A stretch of 24,959 bases of DNA, from positions 1 through 24,959 of the forward strand of contig JAYMTA010000713.1 of the NCBI GenBank assembly GCA_036897625.1, given 5' to 3'. This DNA is from Pelargonium cotyledonis. Taxonomy: Eukaryota; Streptophyta; Magnoliopsida; Geraniales; Geraniaceae. Every line of letters begins with the position of its first letter. Positions within the stretch are counted from its first letter, which is position 1. The notes below the pieces were generated by a model. It was not told the origin of the DNA. It was given only the letters and a program-made list of their open reading frames with translations, and ran no database searches. The position numbers were made by a program, and so were the translations under genes. This document shows, one piece after another, positions 20,129 to 24,959 of the stretch.

Positions 20129-20348
20129 TAATAAAAAGGTATTGACGAAAACATGTAGGTCTAAGTGGTTAAAACACTTTGGATTTCATATGAGGTCTCA
20201 AATTCGAGCCTCATTGTCGACGGTACGGGATGAGATTTGTGAGGTGAGGTTTAAGGAGACGCTTCTTTTGAGGAGTGAGAAACAATGTTATTTCGAATAC
20301 GATGTGTTGGTCTGTTTGTTGATAAAAAAAATAATAAAAAGGTATTGA
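20129..20348 (+). mobile_element. tRNA-derived SINE with a perfect 17-bp target-site duplication
   Basis: The 17-bp direct repeat taataaaaaggtattga occurs at 20129-20145 and again at 20332-20348. Between them lie 186 bp with an internal polymerase III promoter. The A-box-like part is taggtctaagtggtta (20156-20171) and the B-box-like part is aaattcgagcc (20200-20210), about 30 bp apart as in tRNAs. The element ends in an A-rich tail (gataaaaaaaa) right before the second duplication. A tRNA-related head, A-tail and duplication are the three hallmarks of a SINE. A 68-codon open frame across it is not a gene. It lies in the interval between PAA and the NDPK gene. Confidence 0.85.
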
Positions 20349-20439
20349 AATCAAATTGGTGTGTGGGGACCATTTTGATAGTTTTTCTAGTTACTTAAAA
20401 TTTGAAAATCCAAATATCCCAATATCGTTTACCAAACAC

Positions 20440-20480
20440 AGCCCAAATGAGATGGGCCCATTGGCCCATTACTATATATA
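20440..20480 (+). promoter_or_regulatory. NDPK gene core promoter: site II motifs and TATA box
   Basis: Agcccaa (20440), the perfect palindrome tgggccca (20453-20460) and tggccca (20462-20468) are followed at once by TATATATA (20473-20480). The transcription start should fall near 20505-20510. The first exon of the leader then runs to a donor at 20601/20602. Confidence 0.6.
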
Positions 20481-20601
20481 CCTTCCTCTTTCGCCATTTT
20501 TCTGCAGCCGCCCAAATTCTCAGTTCGTTTCATTTTCCCGCTCTTTTTTCTTCATCTCTTCGGCGACAAGAATCTTCTGTCTCTCTCCCTGGAAATCACC
20601 G

Positions 20602-20804
20602 GTAATCTCTCTGTTTGGCTGCCGAGAAAGTGCAGGAAAATAGAAACGCATCTTAAAATCATTTTTTCTAAACCAACCGTTACATTTTTTTCCCTCCATT
20701 TTCTCGGCAACCAAACAGGCAACGAATTCACGATCAAGTGTATGCAATAGTTTATAGATTCTGGCACTGATTGTTGTATACTGACTGAAATTTGGTATTT
20801 GCAG
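20602..20804 (+). other. 5'UTR intron of the NDPK gene, with an inverted repeat
   Basis: The donor CACCG|GTAATC and acceptor TATTTGCAG|AGCAG bracket a 203-nt intron 28 nt upstream of the start codon; 5'UTR introns are frequent in plant housekeeping genes. Inside, CTGTTTGGCTGCCGAGAAA (20611-20629) pairs with 20700-20718 at 18 of 19 positions, with a 70-nt loop. Without cDNA this is a prediction. Confidence 0.55.
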
Positions 20805-20832
20805 AGCAGATTCGCGCAGTACAACACTTGAG

Positions 20833-22765
20833 ATGACACCCGGTGTTGGTCAGTTCCTCGCAAGGTTTCTGTTCTTCTTCTTAGTGATCTCCGTCTCGCT
20901 GCCTATCATGTAGGGCAATTCTCAGGGTTTCTCGATCGTTCTAGATCTGTACATGGTTGTGATTTTGTAATTCTCCTTGTTTGATTCGTTGATTGCTTAG
21001 TTGTGCGATTGAGCTCGTATAGAGATTTGGTTTTAATTTGTTTGACTTGTTTCCGCCAGAAGCTAAGGTTATGGTATCAGTTTATGTTTTGAAATAAACA
21101 CTGTAGAAATATACAGAGATTCTACTGAATAGAAACACCATAACTCGTTACATGTATTACAGATTGAAGTAGAAATATTTAATAGTTTTGCAATTTACCT
21201 CTATAAAATAGACAAAAGTCTGAAGTAATGCTCTATACTTTTATAGAAATCAATTGCAGAAGAAAAATGTCAGAGTGTTGATTTTTGCTCGTATATGTTC
21301 TAACTCCAAAAAAGAGTAAAGGTATGATATAATTATAGGTGAAATATCACATTTCAGAAGGTGGTAGAAATTTAGATGCAATATTGGAATCATTAAGTAT
21401 TTGTGCATGTAGATTTATGCTGGTTTATTTTTTAGCCATGCTTAAAAAAATAGTCACATTGAATTGGAGAAATGATTTGTTTGTATTGGAAATGTGGGCG
21501 TTTCCGCATTGACATTCCTGAAATTAGCTGGCTAGAAGTTTAGGTCAGCCATCAAATTACATTTCCATCTCGTTCAGCTCCTTTCAAAGACTTATTTATC
21601 TCATTGTTTCACTATCTGAAATGTTTTAAATCTTCTAGCCAAGAAAATGTGGAGGAAAAGACATTGGCTATAATAAAGCCAGATGGGGTGTCTAGTAACT
21701 ACACAGATAGGCTAAAGAATATTATTCTGGAGTCTGGTTTCATCATCTTGAAGGAGCTAGTCACTCAACTTGATGAGGACACTGTGAAGAGCTTTTATGC
21801 AGAGCACTGCTCAAAAAGCTTCTTTTCTAGCCTTATCAAATACATGACAAGGTATCTTTCCGTATCTATTATATTTATCTCTATTTGCACTGTCTGCCAT
21901 TTCTTATCGGCTTTAATTGTTAAGGTAAAGACATAAAGTCAATCGCTCTGTTTGCAATGTCATGCTAGTTACTGTGAAGTGCTTCTTGCAAATTTGAAGG
22001 TCTTTAGTCCCTTTTTCTTGATATATTTCCTTAACCTATATATATTGTATTTCGTGATGTAATTATTTGTCCTGGATTCAAGTCTCTCCTGATAAATTTA
22101 TGTCTCACTTATTTACTTCACTTGTTGGCCTTACTAGATGACATTTCAAATGGCCCCACTGAATGGGCATTTTGTATATTCCTGGAATCATAATGAAGGA
22201 TACAGATGAATGGAATGACATGATTATAACTATTTTTTTTTTCTTATTTAAATTTCTTTGTAGCTTGTCATATTTGCATCACTTAGCAATTATGATTTTA
22301 CTTGTCTTATGATTTAATTTCAGAACTGTTCTGTCATTCCATGTATGATTCTTTATCTTAATCAGTGGACCAGTGCTAGTTATGGTTCTGGAAAAGGAAA
22401 ATGCCATTGCTGATTGGCGTAAAATGATCGGGCCAACTGATGCACGCAAGGCTAAGATTAGTCATCCTCAGAGGTTATTTATGTTCTGATTTGACCCTCT
22501 TATGCCCTAACTCACTTTCTCAACTTATTTATTGATCTCTTATTTTATTTCACTCCACCATCTTTCATTGGTCAGATCTTATTAACTCCATTAGTTTCAT
22601 GTCATGGCTATACTTGTCTGTTGATTGCTTCTGTTTTTGTTTCCTCCAGCATCAGAGCATTATGTGGTCTGGATTTAGAGAAGAATTGTGTTCATGGTTC
22701 GGATTCACCTCAATCGGCTCAAAGAGAAATCTCATTTTTCTTTGACGAGACGTCTATAGGTTAAT

Positions 22766-22806
<41 letters not shown>

Positions 22807-24052
22807 TTTTTCCTTTAGTCATAGTTTAATCTGCGAAGGCCTATGTGTTTACTTATGCATGACGAATTTACTTTAAATTGCGAGATATGTGTTTATTTAA
22901 CTCGTGTAACATTAGATGTAATGGAGCACCTTTCTCGTGTGACCTTTAGCCTTATTGGTTAAAGCGGTACTGTCTTTGTCATTAATCAAGTGTAGGATTA
23001 TGTTCTTGTACCTGCACTTATACCTGGCAATTTGGCCTACGTGTGCCGGGCAAAAAAAACTCATGTGTTTGTATTTCGCAACTTTTATTTAGGCCCTAGC
23101 CTTTTCCACCAAGTGGCAAGGCATGCTAGTAGTTAGAACTAGAGAACAATTGCCCTACAAAAACACTTACAATTTTTGGCCCGACCCGTTTAAGCCTCCG
23201 CCCCACATTGCAAGATATGACTGCACAGGTGTACATTAAATTTCAATTCACTCAATACCATTAAGATGTGTTTGCTCTGGCAGTTGACTTAATAGTGTTC
23301 TTGCATGCTAGTTATATGTTTGCCAACATCAGTCTTCTTTTCTTGGGGGTATTTTTCTGGGGTAATGAACTAATGATGCTCACCCATGAAGGTTTAGCTC
23401 ACAATCTAGGGTAGCCTAGTTAAGCATTTCAGGATAGGAAACTTGATTGAGAGGATCGATATTAATTTTGATGCAGTAAATAGCATTACCGAGTTTGCAT
23501 TTTAACTTGAATATCTTTTTATACCCCAAAATTATTGTTTCATTCTGACCCTCTGAATGGCATCATGACACATGATAGATCTCTGACTACAGAGTCTATT
23601 GCTGATAAAAAAGACTGCAGAGTCTATTTTCTAAGTAACTGACTTTTTATATACCTCTTTTCTTGAATTTCATCATTCTGTTTCCAAGCAGTGATTCAGT
23701 GCTCAGACAATTTTTTTCTGTTGAGTTTTACTAATACAGAATAGAACATATTACACTGTTGAATATAATATGTCTAGTCTTCTAATCAAACACCTTAACA
23801 CCAATAATTAACTTGTTATATACAACAGAAAACTAGAAGAGTAGACTGTGACTTTCAAAACAAGGGATTATCTTGCGTGATTACTTATATATGTGTGTGT
23901 GTGTATATATATATGTGGTTACTTCTATAAATTTACCCAAACCTAATGACTAATGTTTTATATTTTCGTGCATTGCTCTCTATCTTTCTACAGATGGAGT
24001 AACTGTCTATCTTTCTACAGATGGAGTAACTTCAGAACATGATGAACTGTGA
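20833..24052 (+). CDS. Nucleoside diphosphate kinase with signal peptide and C-terminal HDEL
   Basis: Five coding exons on the plus strand: 20833-20909, 21639-21851, 22366-22473, 22650-22759 and 23994-24052. They join to 567 nt, or 188 aa; using the second acceptor (exon 24021-24052) gives 179 aa. Residues 1-26 form a hydrophobic signal peptide ([14 protein letters not shown]). The NDPK fold follows at 30-168. It transfers a gamma-phosphate between NTPs and NDPs through a phospho-His. Visible key residues are Lys39 ([10 protein letters not shown]), Tyr79, Arg115, Thr121, Arg135, Asn145 and catalytic His148 (NCVHGSDS). The segment [18 protein letters not shown] is about three residues longer than in classical NDPKs and resembles group II (NME5/NME6-like) members. 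The protein ends SEHDEL, so ER-lumen residence is inferred; there is one NYT sequon (46-48). The family resembles an Arabidopsis NDPK-like protein outside the cytosolic, plastid and mitochondrial types. Confidence 0.92.
22768..22803. repeat. TC microsatellite in NDPK intron 4
   Basis: An uninterrupted (tc)n run of about 17 repeats starts 8 bp after the donor site at 22760. In the sense of this gene it forms a long pyrimidine tract next to the 5' splice site. Confidence 0.9.
22945..23060 (+). mobile_element. Possible decayed tRNA-derived SINE in NDPK intron 4
   Basis: Ttagccttattggttaaagc (22947-22966) resembles a tRNA A-box region. About 35 bp later, ggattatgttcttgtacc could be a mutated B-box region. 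The stretch ends gccgggcaaaaaaaa. Flanking ctcgtgtga (22933-22941) and ctcatgtgt (about 23060-23068) match at only seven of nine positions, so the call is weak. Confidence 0.3.
23886..23917. repeat. TA/TG microsatellite in NDPK intron 4
   Basis: Alternating tatatatgtgtgtgtgtg then tatatatatatg forms a simple purine-pyrimidine repeat about 80-100 bp upstream of the last exon's acceptor. Confidence 0.85.
23979..24032 (+). repeat. 27-bp tandem duplication of the last 3' splice site
   Basis: The unit tctatctttctacagatgga plus gtaact(g/t) occurs twice head to tail (23979-24005 and 24006-24032) and differs only at the last base. Each copy contains its own pyrimidine tract, CAG acceptor and the first codons of the final exon (DGVT). 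The period is 27 nt, or nine codons, so both acceptors give the same downstream frame and the same HDEL end. Confidence 0.95.
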
Positions 24053-24280
24053 ATGGTAAGCATTCAGTGAAGAACCACTTACCCTCGTTCAGTAGCACTA
24101 TCCTTGAAATATGAAGAAATGCTCTGCATAGTATTTCCTAGGATTAGGGTATTTATTAGTGGATGTATTCTAGACTCTCTCTACAACCAATCAAACTACT
24201 TTCCATTGTCTCCTCTGTTTTTCATTGCTTGTGACTTACTTTAAGATGCTGTTTTATGAATAAATTTGTAAAATTCGCTG
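24053..24280 (+). other. 3'UTR of the NDPK gene
   Basis: AT-rich sequence follows the stop codon. The AATAAA at 24259-24264 is a plausible polyadenylation signal, which would place cleavage near 24275-24290. A donor-like G|GTAAGC directly after the stop (24056) leaves room for a spliced 3'UTR that reaches farther right. Confidence 0.45.
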
Positions 24281-24893
24281 AATCTCATGTCTTAAAAGTA
24301 CTGCTATGATTTTTATGTTCCCGCGGTGGAGATGCCGTGTTCTAGTTTTATATACTCTTTGTCTTTGGTATTTGTGGTGGTTATGTGCATTGAACACATT
24401 ATGAGATATACATGTGCAGATGTGCCTTCTAAATGATCAGTGTCTATCGTATTTTGTTAGTTAAATAGGTGTTAACAATATGAAAATTAAAGATGCCTGC
24501 TAGTTGGTGTCACATTCTAATAGATTGTTTCATCGTACATGGTTAGAAGATTCCAATCGAGATGTCAGCTACACTGCTAAGCGAAGGAGATTTGACAGTA
24601 CAGCAGCTCAGTTAGTATTGGCTAATTAGTAAAGTTTTCAGTCTAAACTGCTTTTTAGTGAACCTATTGGATTGACATAGATTCAGTTCTCATGAGTGAC
24701 TATATACATGTATAGAAACCCCATATAAGCCGAGAAGCAAAATTGGAACATAGGGGATAATCGGGATATTTCTAGATGGTAAATAAATCTGTTACTTATT
24801 GATGCTACCCAAAAAATCATAAGTTCTTCAACGACTCACAAAATGTCACATGGCAGGTCCAGAGTAATCGGGACATGTGATTAAGTCACGTAG
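24281..24893. other. Intergenic tail without a recognisable gene
   Basis: No gene family is seen on either strand. A short GC-richer stretch (about 24550-24610) stands out slightly and could be an exon of a longer transcript, but there is no support beyond composition. Confidence 0.4.
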
Positions 24894-24959
24894 AGCTGGA
24901 CCTTCAGCAAGTTGGACCTTTAGCGAACTACCTCCAGCGAGCTAGACCTTCAGCTGGTT
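24894..24959. repeat. 16-bp minisatellite running off the window edge
   Basis: Units agctggaccttcagca, agttggacctttagcg, aactacctccagcg (two bases short) and agctagaccttcagct follow head to tail. The array is cut by the window end, so its size is unknown. Confidence 0.75.

Noticed and set aside
20200-20210. Functional tRNA gene
   Set aside because: A- and B-box-like motifs are present, but no cloverleaf with an acceptor stem or anticodon arm can be formed, and the A-tail with target duplication identifies a SINE.
20142-20348. 68-codon plus-strand open frame
   Set aside because: It coincides with the tRNA-derived SINE, which explains the sequence fully.
23095-23220. Transposon fragment around ggcccgacccgtttaagcc in NDPK intron 4
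   Set aside because: The wording recalls plant hAT interiors, but no ends or target duplication could be found.
1-24959. Integrated virus, plasmid-derived cluster or biosynthetic gene cluster
   Set aside because: The four recognised genes are unrelated housekeeping genes with normal plant introns; no reverse transcriptase, capsid, integrase or clustered metabolic enzymes are visible on either strand.

Overview
The window is nuclear DNA of a flowering plant, most likely a eudicot. It is AT-rich, its genes are split by GT-AG introns, their products match land-plant families, and the non-coding DNA carries short non-autonomous transposons of plant type. No prokaryotic, organellar or viral gene was recognised. 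Four protein genes could be rebuilt exon by exon, and every junction keeps the reading frame.

Layout. 1-2064: intergenic, with remnants of repeats. 2065-7702 (minus): a seven-transmembrane protein of the lung-7TM/GPR107-like (plant CAND) family, five coding exons, 518 aa. 7703-9324: its promoter, then a degenerate minisatellite of about 75-80 bp units, then the 3' flank of the next gene. 9325-12466 (minus): LSM1, five exons, 128 aa. 12467-13831: LSM1 leader and promoter, then intergenic DNA. 13832-19338 (minus): 20S proteasome subunit alpha-6 (PAA), nine exons, 246 aa. 19339-20500: a divergent promoter region containing a clean tRNA-derived SINE. 20833-24052 (plus): a nucleoside diphosphate kinase with an N-terminal signal peptide and a C-terminal HDEL, five coding exons plus a 5'UTR intron, 188 or 179 aa. 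24053-24959: its 3'UTR and flank, ending in a short-unit tandem repeat.

The genes do not form one pathway. They are housekeeping functions: Golgi/endomembrane membrane protein, cytoplasmic mRNA decay, protein degradation, and nucleotide phosphate transfer that is probably in the ER lumen. Three of the leaders contain the telo-box AAACCCTAG, and several promoters carry TGGGCC (site II) motifs, as is usual for constitutively expressed plant genes.

The most interesting signals are: (1) the inferred ER-resident NDPK; (2) a 27-bp tandem duplication of that gene's last 3' splice site, giving two in-frame acceptors that differ by nine residues just before HDEL; (3) two first introns, in unrelated genes, inflated by old tandem duplications; and (4) a set of intact small transposons with visible target-site duplications, namely two hAT-type, one Mutator-like and one SINE. 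I found no new multi-gene system.
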